Shown here in pieces: positions 20,891 through 31,812 of a stretch of DNA of 64,000 nucleotides. Source of the stretch: Cephalotus follicularis (lineage: Eukaryota > Streptophyta > Magnoliopsida > Oxalidales > Cephalotaceae); NCBI GenBank assembly GCA_001972305.1, contig BDDD01001589.1:152424-216423 (forward strand). Direction: 5' to 3'. A program made the translations under genes and the position numbers. Under the pieces are notes generated by a model. That model was not told where the DNA came from, did not search any database, and was given only the letters and a program-made list of their open reading frames with translations. Positions within the stretch are counted from its first letter, which is position 1. Each line of letters begins with the position of its first letter.

Positions 20891-23617
20891 TCACATCCCT
20901 GCCTTATCAAAGAGATTTGGGTAACGCTTCTTCATTTCATCCTCACGCTCCCAAGTAGCTTCCTCTACAACCTGGTTTCTCCACAGGACCTTGACCAATG
21001 GAATGGTTTTAGTCCTCAAAACCTGATCTCGTCGATCCAAAATTTGAACAGGAACTTCTTCATATGCCAAGTCCGATAAATTCTCATCAGACAAATCAAT
21101 CTGAGAATCCAGAATATGGGAAGGATCTGGGATGTACTTCCTCAATACTGATACATGAAAGACATCGTGAATCCGGGATAACTCAGGTGGCAAAGCCAAT
21201 CTATATGCAACTGGTCCAATCTTCTGTAACTCCTCGAAAGGTCCGACATATCGAGGGTTTAACTTGCCACGTCTGCCAAATCGGATCACCCCGGTATATG
21301 GAGATACTCGAAGGAAGACTTTATCCCCAACTTCAAATTCCAAATTCTTACGACGTTTATCTGCGTAGCTTTTCTGCCTGCTCTGAGCTGCTCGCAACCT
21401 TTCCTGAATGATCTTTACCTTTCTTGTAGCATCATTAACCAAATCCGGACCCAAAATTCTCCTTTCACCTACCTCATCCCAACACAAGGGGGTTCTACAA
21501 CGTCTGCCATACAGAGCCTCATAAGGTGCCATGCCGATACTAGCCTGGTAACTATTATTATAAGCAAACTCAATCAAAGTCAGGCGAGTATCCCAGCTAC
21601 CCCTGAAATCCATAATGCAGGCTCGCAACATATCCTCCAAAATCTGTATCGTACGCTCAGACTGCCCGTCAGTCTGAGGGTGGTAAGATGTACTGAGTCT
21701 CAACTCAGTACCCAAAGCTGTCTGCAAACTCTGCCAAAACCTTGATGTGAACCGGGGATCTCTATCTGATACAATGCTAATGGGAACCCCATGTAGCCTG
21801 ACAATGTCATCAATATATAATTGTGCCAATCTCTCCAAGCTATAATCCATACGTATCGGCAAAAAGTGCGCCGACTTTGTCAGTCGGTCAACTATAACCC
21901 ATATAGCATCATATCTCCTTTGGGTTTGTGGAAGCCCTGAAACAAAATCCATAGTAATATGTTCCCATTTCCATTCGGGAATGGGAAGCGATTGCAGCAA
22001 TCCAGAGGGTTTCTGTCGTTCTACCTTAATCTGCTGGCATGTCAAACACCTGGCCACATATTTAGCGATCTCCCGTTTCATGCCTCTCCACCAATAATTT
22101 TGTCTCAGATCTCGGTACATTTTTGTGTTACCAGGATGCATCGACCAAATAGAACAATGAGCTTCTTCCAGAATTTCTTGCTTAATAGCCTCCACATGTG
22201 GAACACAAATTCTCTGGCCAAACATCAGAGCAGCATCCTCTCTGATTTGGAAATCTGATCGAGAACCCTCTCTGACCTGCTTCAAAAGTTTTACTAGCCT
22301 CCAATCCTGCCCCTGTGCTTCTCGGATCCGATCCACTATCACTGATCGTACCCGTAGGGTAGCTAGCATTGTACCATTTTCATCCACTGTCAACTCTGCA
22401 CCCGTATATCTTAACTGCTCCAATAGCGGTAGATAAACAATCTGTATGTGAGAAAAAAAAGCAGAAGATTTCCTACTCAAAGCATCTACCACTAAATTTG
22501 CTTTACCCGGGTGATAATCAATAGTGCAATCATAATCTTTAATCAATTCGATCCATCTCCTCTGTCTCAGATTAAGATGCTGTTGTGAAAACAAGTACTT
22601 CAAGCTTTGGTGGTCAGTAAAGATTTGACAAGTCTCCCCATATAAATAATGTCGCCAAATCTTTAAGGCAAAGACCACCACAGCTAATTCCAGGTCATGA
22701 GTGGGGTAATTAAGTTCATGTATTTTTAATTGTCTCGAGGCATACGCTATTACCTTTCCATGCTGCATTAATACACAACCCAATCCTTGCCTAGAGGCAT
22801 CACTATACACAACAAATCCACCACCTGGAGATGGAAGAGCTAAAACTTGGGCTGTAGTCAATTTATTTTTAAGCTCCTGGAAACTCCTCTCACAATCATC
22901 TATCCATTCAAATTTAATTCCCTTCCTGGTTAGCTTAGACAGGGGCGATGCTAACAAGGAAAAACCCTCAATAAACCTTCTATAATATCCTGCTAGCCCC
23001 AGGAAACTGCGTACCTCAGTAACATTTCTGGGTCGCTCCCAAGCCAACACAGCTTCCACCTTCTTCGGGTCTACTTCAATGCCCCGACCCGAGATCACAT
23101 GTCCCAGAAATACAACTCTGTCAAGCCAAAACTCCCATTTACTGAGCTTGGCATAAAGGTGATGATCTCTCATCGTCTGCAAGACAATCCTCAGATGATC
23201 ACTATGCTCAGACTGATTGCGAGAATAGACCATAATATCATCAATGAATACCACCACATAACTGTCTAGAAAAGGCCGAAAAACTCGATTCATGAGATCC
23301 ATAAATGCTGCCGGTGCGTTGGTCAACCCAAATGGCATGACCGAGAACTCGTAGTGGCCATATCGGGTTCTAAAGGCTGTCTTCGGTATATCCTGCTCCC
23401 GAATCCTCAATTGATGATATCCTGATCGAAGGTCTATCTTTGAAAATACACAGCCCCCCTGCAACTGGTCAAACAGGTCATCAATACGCGGTAAGGGATA
23501 TTTATTACGTACCGTAACCTTATTTAGCTGTCTGTAATCAATGCATAATCGGAGGGTACCATCCTTCGAACCATGAATTTTCTGGTTTAAATTCATGCTC
23601 ACTTTCGGCAATGGCAT
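20891..23617 (-). CDS. Del/Tekay pol: RT (partial), RNase H, integrase, chromodomain (908 codons, intact frame)
   Basis: This is one uninterrupted frame. The first 18 codons or so are read from the residual 5' LTR, and RT joins in frame at [18 protein letters not shown], so the finger region before it is deleted. Domains in order: RT with the catalytic FIDD and FLGHVIS (residues 20-190); RNase H with [12 protein letters not shown] and [11 protein letters not shown] (about 265-385); integrase zinc finger (H...H...CLTCQQIK, about 495-545); rve core with [24 protein letters not shown] and QTDGQSERT (about 560-690); a C-terminal chromodomain ending [20 protein letters not shown]. The chromodomain identifies a chromovirus and would guide integration to chromatin. 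Without gag, protease and primer site the element cannot move by itself. The MPLPKV start is an accident of the deletion and need not be translated. Confidence 0.95.
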   Translation of the reverse strand: MPLPKVSMNLNQKIHGSKDGTLRLCIDYRQLNKVTVRNKYPLPRIDDLFDQLQGGCVFSKIDLRSGYHQLRIREQDIPKTAFRTRYGHYEFSVMPFGLTNAPAAFMDLMNRVFRPFLDSYVVVFIDDIMVYSRNQSEHSDHLRIVLQTMRDHHLYAKLSKWEFWLDRVVFLGHVISGRGIEVDPKKVEAVLAWERPRNVTEVRSFLGLAGYYRRFIEGFSLLASPLSKLTRKGIKFEWIDDCERSFQELKNKLTTAQVLALPSPGGGFVVYSDASRQGLGCVLMQHGKVIAYASRQLKIHELNYPTHDLELAVVVFALKIWRHYLYGETCQIFTDHQSLKYLFSQQHLNLRQRRWIELIKDYDCTIDYHPGKANLVVDALSRKSSAFFSHIQIVYLPLLEQLRYTGAELTVDENGTMLATLRVRSVIVDRIREAQGQDWRLVKLLKQVREGSRSDFQIREDAALMFGQRICVPHVEAIKQEILEEAHCSIWSMHPGNTKMYRDLRQNYWWRGMKREIAKYVARCLTCQQIKVERQKPSGLLQSLPIPEWKWEHITMDFVSGLPQTQRRYDAIWVIVDRLTKSAHFLPIRMDYSLERLAQLYIDDIVRLHGVPISIVSDRDPRFTSRFWQSLQTALGTELRLSTSYHPQTDGQSERTIQILEDMLRACIMDFRGSWDTRLTLIEFAYNNSYQASIGMAPYEALYGRRCRTPLCWDEVGERRILGPDLVNDATRKVKIIQERLRAAQSRQKSYADKRRKNLEFEVGDKVFLRVSPYTGVIRFGRRGKLNPRYVGPFEELQKIGPVAYRLALPPELSRIHDVFHVSVLRKYIPDPSHILDSQIDLSDENLSDLAYEEVPVQILDRRDQVLRTKTIPLVKVLWRNQVVEEATWEREDEMKKRYPNLFDKAGM

Positions 23618-23871
23618 GGAGGCTACTCTTGGGCCGAAGTTTGCAAGATTTGTGGATTAAAGGAACAATTTAATTGGCTTAGCAAGTGTAAATCGGCCAA
23701 GAAGAATGCAAAAAGGAGTTTTGGGCTTTAGTCCATATTTAAACACACTTAATCTAACTTAACTAATGGCCCAAATGAACAAATACCATTTGACTTAAAT
23801 TTTTTTTTTTTTTACACATAAGGATGCTTACACCATAGATTATACACCAATTAGGGACATGGGGTATTACA
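23568..23871 (-). repeat. Del element 5' LTR, truncated to 304 bp
   Basis: It corresponds to 20550-20855 of the 3' LTR with three substitutions and a shorter poly(T). The inner end joins RT coding sequence at about 23567/23568 without an obvious long microhomology. The R and U5 regions and the primer site are gone. Confidence 0.9.
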
Positions 23872-23952
23872 TCTGGGCCACCTTTATTTTTTTTTAAATT
23901 TGTGTTTAATTTTTTAAAGTTCCTAACTACTTCTTTGTTTGTCTATACAGAG

Positions 23953-25640
23953 ATGGCACGCCAGGATTTTGCCATGGACTTGATCTGGGCTGGTCGTGAA
24001 CAGGCCCGCTCTGCCGACCCCGGGGTGCAGATGAGGGATGCTGAGAAGAGGCGGTGGGCCTTGGAGAAGTCGCGGGAGATGGCAGAGAGGAGGGCAGCCA
24101 GGCAGGCCGGGGCGAGGGCCAGGCTGGACGAGCTGCCCCGGATCATATCTGAAGAGGCCAGGGTGGCCAGTGATACGGAGGAGAGGGAGGCCAGGGAAGC
24201 AAGGGCAGCGGTGGCCGCGGCTACGAAGGAAAGGGAGGCCTGGGCTGCGAAGGCCCGGTCTGCTGAGGAGGAGTGTGGCGCCAAGGCGGAGCGTGAAGCT
24301 GCGGCCAGAGCAACCGAACAGGCCCGGGCAGCTGGAGAGGTCCCGGCGGACGCTGCCAGGGAACCCATGACCGACGCTGAGCTCGGGCGTCCCTTGAAGA
24401 GGCAGTGGACGGAGAAGGGGAAGGATCCCGGGAACGAAACCGTCGAGAGGCGCCTGTGCGACCCCGACCATCCCTACCCTGCTGCGGAGCTAGGGCAAGT
24501 GAGGAATATCCTGGGAGAGCTTGGGCGAGCCGACGTTTGTCTGAGGATCCCCGGGGTTGCCACGGAGCTTGGCAGAGCCGGCATGTTCCCCTACGAGCTG
24601 GGGCTGAGGGCGGAGTGGACGGTCGGACAGCTTTGGACCAACCTCTACTAGTGCTGTCAGCAGGTAAGAACACTTGCCTTGAATTTCTTTTTTGAACTTT
24701 TTCTTGCTCTAGACTGACGTTGTTTTCCTTTTTTCCGTAGGCCATGGTCAATGCCCATCTTTTGATGGAGAGGACCGACCAGGAGACCAGCCTGAACGAG
24801 CAGCTCAGGGTTGAGAATGCTGAGCTTAGCAGCTCTCTGGCCATGGCCCGTGCTCAGCTGGGCGAGGTGCTGGGTGCCTAGGAGAGCCTGACGGACGAGA
24901 GGGATGGCATCATGGAGGAGGCTCGGAGGGAGAGGGGGCTTAAGATCGCTGTCATGGAGCGGGTAGCGGGGCTTGAAGGCAGGGTGGAGGCCCTAAGCGG
25001 AAAGTTAGCCAAGATCCAAGAGCTTGGAGATGCCAGGGTCAAAGTCGCTGCGGAGAGGGCGGTCCTGGACTTCAAGGCCTCAGCAGAGTTTCGGGACGTG
25101 ATGGATCAGGCTGTAGAGCTCTACAAAGCTTCCGAGGACTTCAACCGTGAGGTTTTGAAGAAATCCTCGGCCAACTTTCGCCGGGGGTATTATACCTGTC
25201 GGAACATGGTTGAGTGCTTTCCGGACCTCCCGTTGGACTCCTTTGTCTGCGGACCTTCCGTGGTGGAGTATGACTTCATCCCAGAGGGCATTGAAGAGGC
25301 CGAGGATGAAGCCTTTAGAGCCTTCGATGAAGAACGAAGTCATGCTCAGGATCCCGGTTGGTCTCCCAACGGTCATGACCTGGTTCCCTTCACTGCCCCT
25401 GCGGAGGACGACAACCTTGGGGCCTTTGATACCGAGCCTCTCTCTCGCATCATCACTGAGGAGCCTGCCCCAGCGCGGACGACCGAGGATGATTTGGCTC
25501 CTTCTCCTAGTCGCCCTTTCGACGACCCTCCTCCTCCTCCTCCTCCTGAAGAAGAAGCTCTCCCAGCTCCCCCGGTGGATGAAGATGCTCCCCCAGCTCC
25601 CTCGGCTGTGGTAGACATCCCCTCCGGGGATGAGACTTAG
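23953..25640 (+). pseudogene. Tat antisense ORF, exons 2 and 3 (coiled coil, Pro/acidic tail)
   Basis: This continues the antisense gene right of the nested Del element. Exon 2 (about 23951-24663) follows an acceptor TTTGTCTATACAG. It encodes MARQDFAMDLIW and a long Ala/Glu/Arg-rich helix typical of a coiled coil. A stop at 24649-24651 lies just before the donor. The intron at 24664-24740 is clear: GTAAGAA...TTTTTTCCGTAG, 77 bp, phase 0. Exon 3 starts AMVNAHLLMERTDQETSLNEQ, has a stop at 24879-24881, then remains open to 25640. It carries another coiled coil (EGRVEALSGKLAKIQEL), a conserved-looking block with FRRGYYTCRNMVECFPDLPL, and a Pro-rich acidic tail (DDPPPPPPPEEE). AATAAA at about 25714-25719 may be its polyadenylation signal. 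Exon 1 is at 17122-18107. Confidence 0.7.
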
Positions 25641-26858
25641 GATAGATTGTTTTGTTTTGTTTTTGCCTAGTAATTTTTCTTTTTCTTCTCAATAATGTAA
25701 TCTTTTCAACTATCAATAAAATGAAGTCTTTTTGTACCTTACTTGTTTATTTTATTTATCCGCTTGACAACCTATAGAGTACTTATAAAGTATCATACTT
25801 TTTGACCCCGGGCTCTGCTTGCTTTGCACGCTGTGCTTGAGCTCTTCCTGGTCATGCACTGTCCCCTTAGGACAATAAAGTATAAATAAAATAACAATCT
25901 TCAAACTTGATCACCTAAGCTTTGTAGTTCCCTTAGGACGCCTTGTTTCAAAGGTGCTTAGGCAAAGAGGCTGAGTCTTTACGAGTTCTGGTGTGTTCGT
26001 AGACTAAGCTTCTGGTCTGCCCTGACAAGTTCCTATGGGTTTGCCGAGCAGGTTGTCGTCTGGTTCAGCATGTTGTGAGCCAGGTCATCTGAGCTTGCAG
26101 TCCACGTAGGGACACTTGTATTAAAGCGCTCAGTACAATGAACTTGATCGTTGCGAGTTCCCATGAGTTCGCCTCTCAAAACACGACTTTAGGTCTAGTC
26201 GACTAAGTTCCTGTGGTGTTGTCGACCGGGGGGTGCTCCCTGGGGAGTCCTATTGCTTCCTCGGAAGTTGTGATGCCCCCTGAGGGTTCTTTTTGTGGTG
26301 CTCCATGAGGGGTCTTGTTATTGTGGTGCCCCATGAGGGGTCTTTTTTGTTATGTGTTCCCATGGGGGAGGCTTTATAGCTCGGGTCGGTCAACCATAAA
26401 CTGAGGTCTGGTGGAGTCCTCGGGTGCTGGTGCCCGGGCCTGCTCGCGGGCGTTAAGGGAGAGTAAGGAATTTGTCTTAGTTTTGCCCGTGCTCCTGACC
26501 TCGGACCAGCCCGGCCCCTCGGGATGTTTTGTTATGTGGGCCCTGGCAGAACCCTTGGGTACCCGGCCGGGGTGAGAGTCCGTCTCCTTAGAATTAGTTG
26601 AGCGTTTGGGGGACCTCGGGCAGTCTCCCCTACTTGGCGTTATTTGGCATGCCCCCTCGGGGGTCTTTTAGGTGCTCCCCTAGTGGGGAGGCTTTTTGGC
26701 GTTTTGAGGGAGTTGATCGGCGGCTGTTCAGAGGTTTAAGGACATGAACATTGGTCATCTGGTCCCTTGCAAACTTGGAACTATAGCCTTGAACACAATT
26801 TTTGAAGAAAAAATCAACTTTATTTCCTCTTTGAGTTTTTGTACATCTTTACAAGGAA
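25641..26858. other. Tat spacer between antisense ORF and integrase, with degenerate short repeats
   Basis: No ORF is supported. Several copies of a phrase like GTGCCCCATGAGGGGTCTTTT occur at about 26270-26370 and again around 26640-26700, each containing the inverted pair CCCC(T/A)NAGGGG. The two convergent transcription units (antisense ORF from the left, pol from the right) would terminate here; that is inference. Confidence 0.55.
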
Positions 26859-27098
26859 TCATTGGTAGTACTTCCTTAGATGCTCGACATTCCAAGCTCT
26901 GGGAATTTCCCTGCCCCCCAGAGTTTCAAGTTTGAATGTTCCTGGGCGGAGCACCCTCTTGATCTTGTATGGCCCTTCCCAGGCAGGGGCTAGCTTTCCT
27001 CTAGTACCGGTTGGGTCTGAAATTGCTGAGTTGAGCAGGACTAGATCTCCTTGCCTTAGTGGTCTGGGGCTCACCCTTTTGTTGTAGTAACGGCTCAC
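26859..27098 (-). pseudogene. Tat integrase C-terminal domain
   Basis: This is the C-terminal DNA-binding part of integrase, read after the stop at 27102-27104 in the same frame as the core. It shows RVSPRPLRQGDLVLLNSAIS, the GKLAPAWEGPYKI signature of the GPY/F-like module, and ends HLRKYYQ. The family normally reads straight through from the core, so the TAA at 27102 is a lesion. There is no chromodomain after GPY/F, as expected for Tat. Confidence 0.85.
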
Positions 27099-27101
27099 CC
27101 T

Positions 27102-27698
27102 TTATTGATAAGCTGCGACTCTGATGACGGCCTTGTCTCTGAGCTCTCCTACCAGGTCAAGGAGGCATCTAAGTCCTTCTTCGTTGTTCTCCTCTGTGAA
27201 GTGCACAACCCTTGGTGACTGGACACCAATCTCCACCGGTATCATAGCCTCCGCTCCAAAGCAAAGACTATATGGGGACTCACCCGTCGTGTTCCGAGGG
27301 GTGGTTCTATAAGCCCATAAAACACTTGGTAGCTCCTCTGTCCATCTTCCTTTACTGTCTTCAAGGAGCTTCTTCAAGCCCGAAATGATTTCTCTGTTTA
27401 TCACCTCTGCTTGACCATTGCTCTGGGGGTAGGCTACGGAGGCGAGCCTATGTTCTATTCTCCATTCTTGGAAAAAGTCATGGAATGCCTGGCAGTCGAA
27501 CTGTTTTCCATTATCTGAGACTATTGTCCTGGGGGCTCCGAATCTGTAGATGATGGACTTCCATACGAAGCTTTTCGTGGCCTTCTCTGTGATTGTGGCC
27601 AGGGGTTCTACCTCTACCCACTTGGTAAAATAGTCCACTGCTACAATGAGAAACTTCCTCTGGCCTGTCGCCATAGGTAGTGGTCCTACGAAGTCCAT
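27102..27698 (-). pseudogene. Tat integrase catalytic core
   Basis: This is an rve-type core with VDYFTKWVEVEPL (first Asp), TIVSDNGKQFD (second Asp) and YPQSNGQAEVINREI (Glu), so the catalytic triad is intact. GRWTEELPSVLWAYRTTPRNTTGESPYSL follows. It is separated from the zinc-binding part by TAG at 27717-27719 and from the C-terminal domain by TAA at 27102-27104, all in one frame. Confidence 0.92.
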
Positions 27699-27716
27699 TC
27701 CCCATTGTACAAAGGG

Positions 27717-28055
27717 CTAGGGGGCCGTGATAGACACCAGAGGCTGAGAAGGTCTTCTACTTATGTTTGCGTTCCTCTGGCACTTGTCACACCTCCTTAC
27801 CAAATTGATAGCGTCTTGGTGCAGGGTCGGCCAGTAGTAGCCCTGCCTTAGCAGCTTGTGGGACAACGTCCTGCCCCCTGTGTGGTTTCCACAAACCCCT
27901 TCATGCACCTCCCTTAGAGCATAATCGGCCTCTAGGGGAGTCAGGCATCTCAGCCAAGGAAAAGAGAAAGACATTTTGTAGAGAATCCCTTCGCGGAGCT
28001 GAAATCTGTTTGCTCTGTATACAAGTTTCCTCACCTCCCTCGGGTAAAATCCCAT
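27717..28055 (-). pseudogene. Tat integrase N-terminal zinc-binding domain and linker
   Basis: This carries the integrase HHCC module: HEGVCGNHTGGR and CDKCQRNANI supply the His and Cys pairs. Upstream, REGILYKMSFSFPWLRCL is the usual linker after RNase H. The frame differs from that of the second RNase H, so a frameshift lies near 28040-28055, where the two frames overlap around FNWLRDGILP / MGFYPREV. Confidence 0.9.
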
Positions 28056-28641
28056 CCCTTAGCCAGTTGAAGAACGGGGTCCTCCAGTTTGGCTCTTGTG
28101 GTAGGTCAATGTCCATCACATCTACTTCAGAGATAGTGGGCCTGTCCAGGTAATCTACCAGTACGGTTTGATTCTTCTCTAGCTCTTCTGCAGTGGCTAG
28201 CTTTGACAAATGGTCTCCTCGGGCGTTTTCTGCTCTAGGTATCTTCAAAACTCTTAGAACTTCGAAGGCTGGCTTCAAATTCTGGAAGTGTAATAAATAT
28301 TTCGCCATTGAGTCTTCTCGGGCCTCGTACTCTCCACTGGCCAGACCAACCACTAGCTGAGAATCACTGGAGGCTTCTATCCTTTGTACCTCCAAATGCT
28401 TCGCAATTGTCAGCCCAGCTATAAGAGCTTCCCATTTAGCTTCGTTGTTTGCGGCTTCGAAACCAAACCTCAGAGCATACTCCAACGTCCACCCACTTGG
28501 ATTTACTAGTACCACCCCTGCGCCACTGCCAGTGATGCAGGAAGAACCATCCACGAATAATCTCCAGATCCCCATCTCGCTCTCGGAGGGGTTCTCCTCC
28601 ATACACTCCGTAGGTGTATTATCTCCCATAAAGTCGGCCAA
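27901..28641 (-). pseudogene. Tat second RNase H (archaeal-type) domain
   Basis: IWRLFVDGSSCITGSGAGVVLVNP, with its acidic VDGSS motif, followed by NNEAKWEALIAGLTIAKHL and SDSQLVVGLASGEYEA, is an RNase HI-like fold distinct from the first RNase H of gypsy elements. A second RNase H between the first RNase H and integrase is a known hallmark of the Tat clade. The true domain occupies about 28570-28200. The last 50 codons after the frameshift near 28050 are out of frame and not meaningful. Confidence 0.88.
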
Positions 28642-28644
28642 GAC

Positions 28645-29325
28645 CTATGATTTGATTGCTGGTCTGGCTTCGAACTTCACATCATACTCGCCTAATTCGA
28701 CTGACCACTTGATTAGTCTGCCCGAGGTGTCAGTCTTTGCAAGGACTTGCTTGAGTGGCTTGTCAGTCAGGACCTTGATTGTATGGGCTTGGAAATATGG
28801 CCTTAATTTTCGGGCCGCGATGATCAGAGCATAGGCGAACTTCTCTACCTCCGGGTACCTCCCCTCTGCATCATTCAAAGCCTTGCTCACTTAGTACACC
28901 GGCCTTTGAACTTTCTCCTCCTCCCTAACTAGCACTGCACTCACTACACCCGAGGTGGCTGCAAAGTACAAATACAAGTCTTCCCCATCCTTAGGTTTTG
29001 AGATCAGAGGAGGGGAAGCCAGGTATTCCTTCAACTTGTTCAAGGCAGCTTGGCATTCGTCTGACCAGGAAAATCCCTTGGGATCTCTCAGCACCTTAAA
29101 GAAAGGGAGGCACTTCTCTGCTGATTTTGAAACAAACCTGCTCAGGGCTACTATTTTTCCATTTAGCTTTTGTACATCCCTGATGGTTTGGGGATCACTC
29201 ATATTCTGAACCACCGAGATCTTCTCTGGGTTGGCCTCTACTCCTCTGGTCGAGACCATGAACCCTAGGAACTTGCCCGAGGTGACCCCAAAAGTGCACT
29301 AGGAGGGATTGAGCTTCATTTGATA
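28645..29325 (-). pseudogene. Tat RT thumb/connection and first RNase H
   Basis: Here the reading frame is the one that follows the frameshift at the RT active site. It includes FLGFMVSTRGVEANPEKI, the connection region with FKVLRDPKGFSWSDECQ, and RNase H with LYLYFAATSGVVSAVLV, VSKALNDAEGRYPEVEKFAYAL and VLTDKPLKQVL. Stops lie at 29299-29301 (a Lys to stop change before CTFGV), 28891-28893 and 28645-28647. They interrupt an otherwise well-preserved sequence; the last leads directly into the second RNase H in the same frame. Confidence 0.88.
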
Positions 29326-29330
29326 TCTTC

Positions 29331-30065
29331 TTAGTACCTCAAACGTTTCCTCCAAGTCTTTGATGTGAGGGCTCCTGGCCGGGGTTTTGACGAGCATGTC
29401 ATCATATAGACCTCCATGTTCCTCCCAATATGGGGCTCGAAGATCTTGTTGACCAGTCGTTGGTAGGTGGCCTCTGCGTTATTCAAACCAAAGGGCATGA
29501 CCTTGTAAGAATACATCCCCCGGTCCGTGATGAAAGCTGTCTTGTTCTCATCGGGCTCATACATGGGGATCTGATTATACCCCGAGTAAGCATCCAAGAA
29601 GCTCAACATTCTATAGCCCGATGTCGCATCCACTAACTGGTCTATCTTTGGAAGAGGGAAGTGATCCTTAGGACAAGCTTTGTTGAGGTCTGTGAAGTCA
29701 ATACACATTCTCCACTTTCCATTTTCTTTTTTGATTAGGACTGGGTTTGCCAGCCAGTCTGAGTAATGCACCTCCCTTATGAATCTTGCCTGCATAAGCT
29801 TTCTTACCTCCTCGGCTATTGCTTGCTGACGCTCAGGTGCAAAGTTCCTCTTCTTCTGCCTGGTCGGGGTCCTCTCTAGATCCACACTTAGTTTGTGAAT
29901 CATTATGCTTGGGATGATCACGGGGACCTCCTCCGCCGACCAAGCAAATACATCTCTGTTATTTCGGAGGAATGTTACTAATTCCCCCTTCTCCACCTCT
30001 CCGAGCTGTGAGCCGACTTGGAAGACTCTCTCGGAGTTGCCTGCGTCCAAGGGCACTTGAACCAC
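29331..30065 (-). pseudogene. Tat reverse transcriptase, fingers and palm, frameshifted at the active site
   Basis: This is RT of the Tat element. Visible motifs are KLSVDLERTPTRQKKR, VRKLMQARFIREVHYSDWLA, NGKWRMCIDFTDLNKACPKD, FLDAYSGYNQI and YKVMPFGLNNAEATYQRLVN. After MEVY the frame is lost: one base is missing at about 29404-29406, exactly within the catalytic Y-I-D-D codons. The downstream sequence resumes in the other frame with DDMLVKTR. The preceding protease frame is the same as RT, separated by TAG at 30078-30080. Confidence 0.92.
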
Positions 30066-30077
30066 ATCTTCAACAGG

Positions 30078-31031
30078 CTATGGACGCTCAGGTTCCACGT
30101 CCCCCCTGAGCTCCACGTTCGTGACTGGGAGTACCTTGTCCTTCCCATGATCCGTGACGGCAGTCTTGTAGCACTGCCTAGCTGCCTGCTGGTCTCCTCT
30201 GGCTTCTCCCACCCCAAATCTTGTGGGAAACTTCATGAGTAAGTTCCTCGTGGACACTATCGCCTCCATCAGGTTCAGCCCTAGTCGCCCGATTATTGCG
30301 TTGTATGGGCTCGGTGTATCAACCACCAGGAAAGTCATTTGCACCTGGGTTTGGCGTAGAGCTGTGCCTGCAACCACTGACAGGTCGATGGATCTCAAAG
30401 GATGGACCATCTCCCCTGCAAAGCCAACCAGTGGGGTCTTCATGGGCTTCAGTTGATTGACCGGTATCCTTAACTGATCAAAGGTGTGCTTGTACAGAAT
30501 ATCGGCCGAGCTGCCGCTGTCAATCAAGATCCTCTTCATGGTGACGAGTTCCACCATAAGAGTCACCACCACTGGATCATCGTGAGGGAGGCGTACTCCC
30601 TCATAGTCCACCTCTGAGAAGGATATAACCTCCTCATCTCCACCAGTCCTCAACCTCTTACTGTGATGGACATGCTGCACCACCAGGGACTGCCTCCCGT
30701 AGGCTTTCCTGGAATTCTTATGGTCGCCGCCGGACGTGACCCCCCCTGAGATGGTGTGGATAACACCTCTGGGTTTCTGCTGCTGTTCCTCCTTTTGCCG
30801 AGGAGCCTCTTCTCTCCTTTGCTCCCTTCTTCCCTGGGGAGCCTCTCTATCCACATACTTGGGCAGATGCCCTCTTTGGATCAGATCCTCAATCTGATTC
30901 TTCAGCTGCTTGCACTCCTCGGTGTTGTGCCCATTTTTACGATGGTACCGACAGTATTTTTCCACGTCCCTTTTCTCTGCTGGGGACCTCAACTTCTCAG
31001 GCCACTGAATGAGGACTTTGTCCTGCTCCAC
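30078..31031 (-). pseudogene. Tat gag C-terminus (CCHC-like) and aspartic protease
   Basis: The first part shows CRYHRKNGHNTEEC, a Cys/His arrangement in the nucleocapsid position, and ILIQRGHLPKY-like basic context. The retropepsin follows with the active-site motif LIDSGSSADILYKHTF (intact DSG), and later GTALRQTQVQMTFLVV and YNAIIGRLGLN, the flap and hydrophobic-hydrophobic-Gly regions. The protease would cleave the Gag-Pol polyprotein. The segment ends at TAG 30078-30080, a Gln to stop change relative to the sister element at 59752, and is frameshifted with respect to the gag core. Confidence 0.87.
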
Positions 31032-31812
31032 AGCAAGTATCCTGGTGCGTGTATCCAGGAGGGGGGGCGAAGTTGTTGTAGGATGGGATTGGTGCCCCTC
31101 CCTGGGTCGAGCCCTCCCTCCTAGAAAGCTTGTGCCTGAGGTCGTCTTTGGTCAGGTCTGACCTCTCCCTCTTCTTTTCCCTTTTCCTGGGAGCATTTTG
31201 TGAATGCTCCCCTCTCTCCTCCTGATGGCCCGACCAGGGGGTTTTTTGTTTCCTGGCCGCCATCTCTTCCTCCGCATTGACATATCTCTCTACTCTCCTC
31301 AGCAGGTCAGCCATATCCAAGGCGAGCCTCTTCAGAAGGGAGAAGGTGAAAGAGGAGTTGTTCCTCAGGCCGTTATTCAATGCTGCCATGGAAAAAGATG
31401 GCTCTAGGTCCTTCACCGTGAGAGACTCCTTGTTGAACCTGGTGAGGTAGTCCCTCAGTGACTTGTCTCTCCCCTGCACCACGATGATCAGGTGGGTGGA
31501 GTTCCTCATCTGCGTGGTGCTGTTGAGGAATTTGGTAACGAACAGCTCCGTAAGCTGATCAAAATCCTCCACTGACTTCTGAGCCAGGGTTGAGAACCAT
31601 GACTGGGCGGCTCTAGTCAACGTTGTCGGGAACCCTCGGCAAAGAGTGGCGTCTGAGGCCTGGTGCACCAACATAGTTTGGATGTAGGTGCGCACATGTT
31701 GGAGGGGATTCATGGACCCATCATACTTGTCAAGGCTAGGGAGCCAGAATCCACTGGGGATACGCTCCATCATGATCTTGGTTGTAAATGGATGGACGCT
31801 GAGGTTGCACAC
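30997..31812 (-). pseudogene. Tat gag core (retrotransposon gag domain)
   Basis: This is the capsid-forming gag domain. It shows LPSLDKYDGSMNPLQHVRTY, AAQSWFSTLAQKSVEDFDQL, FVTKFLNST, LRDYLTRFNKESLTV and FTFSLLKRLALDMADLLRR, then a basic linker (KREKKRERSDLTKDDLRHKL). It is very similar to the gag of the Tat element at 59752, including the KTPWSGHQEERGEHSQNAPRK stretch. The frame begins after a stop in the N-terminal region near 31848 and overlaps the next segment in a different frame, so a frameshift lies near 31010-31030. Confidence 0.88.

Larger units (their letters stand above)
18113..23871 (-). mobile_element. Del/Tekay-like chromovirus (Ty3/gypsy), nested, internally deleted
   Basis: On the minus strand the element begins TGTAATACCCC (23871) and ends GGGTCGTGTCA (18113). 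It is flanked by a perfect 5-bp target duplication TCTGG (18108-18112 and 23872-23876), inside the antisense ORF of the Tat element. The 3' LTR is 2743 bp, but only 304 bp of the 5' LTR remain before the sequence jumps into RT. The primer site, gag, protease and the start of RT are therefore missing. The shared 304 bp differ by three substitutions plus a poly(T) length change, so the insertion is recent. RT, RNase H, integrase and chromodomain remain in one open frame. Confidence 0.94.

Noticed and set aside
24221..24844. Minus-strand 207-codon ORF antisense to the coiled-coil exon
   Set aside because: Shadow of the GC-rich coiled-coil reading frame on the plus strand.
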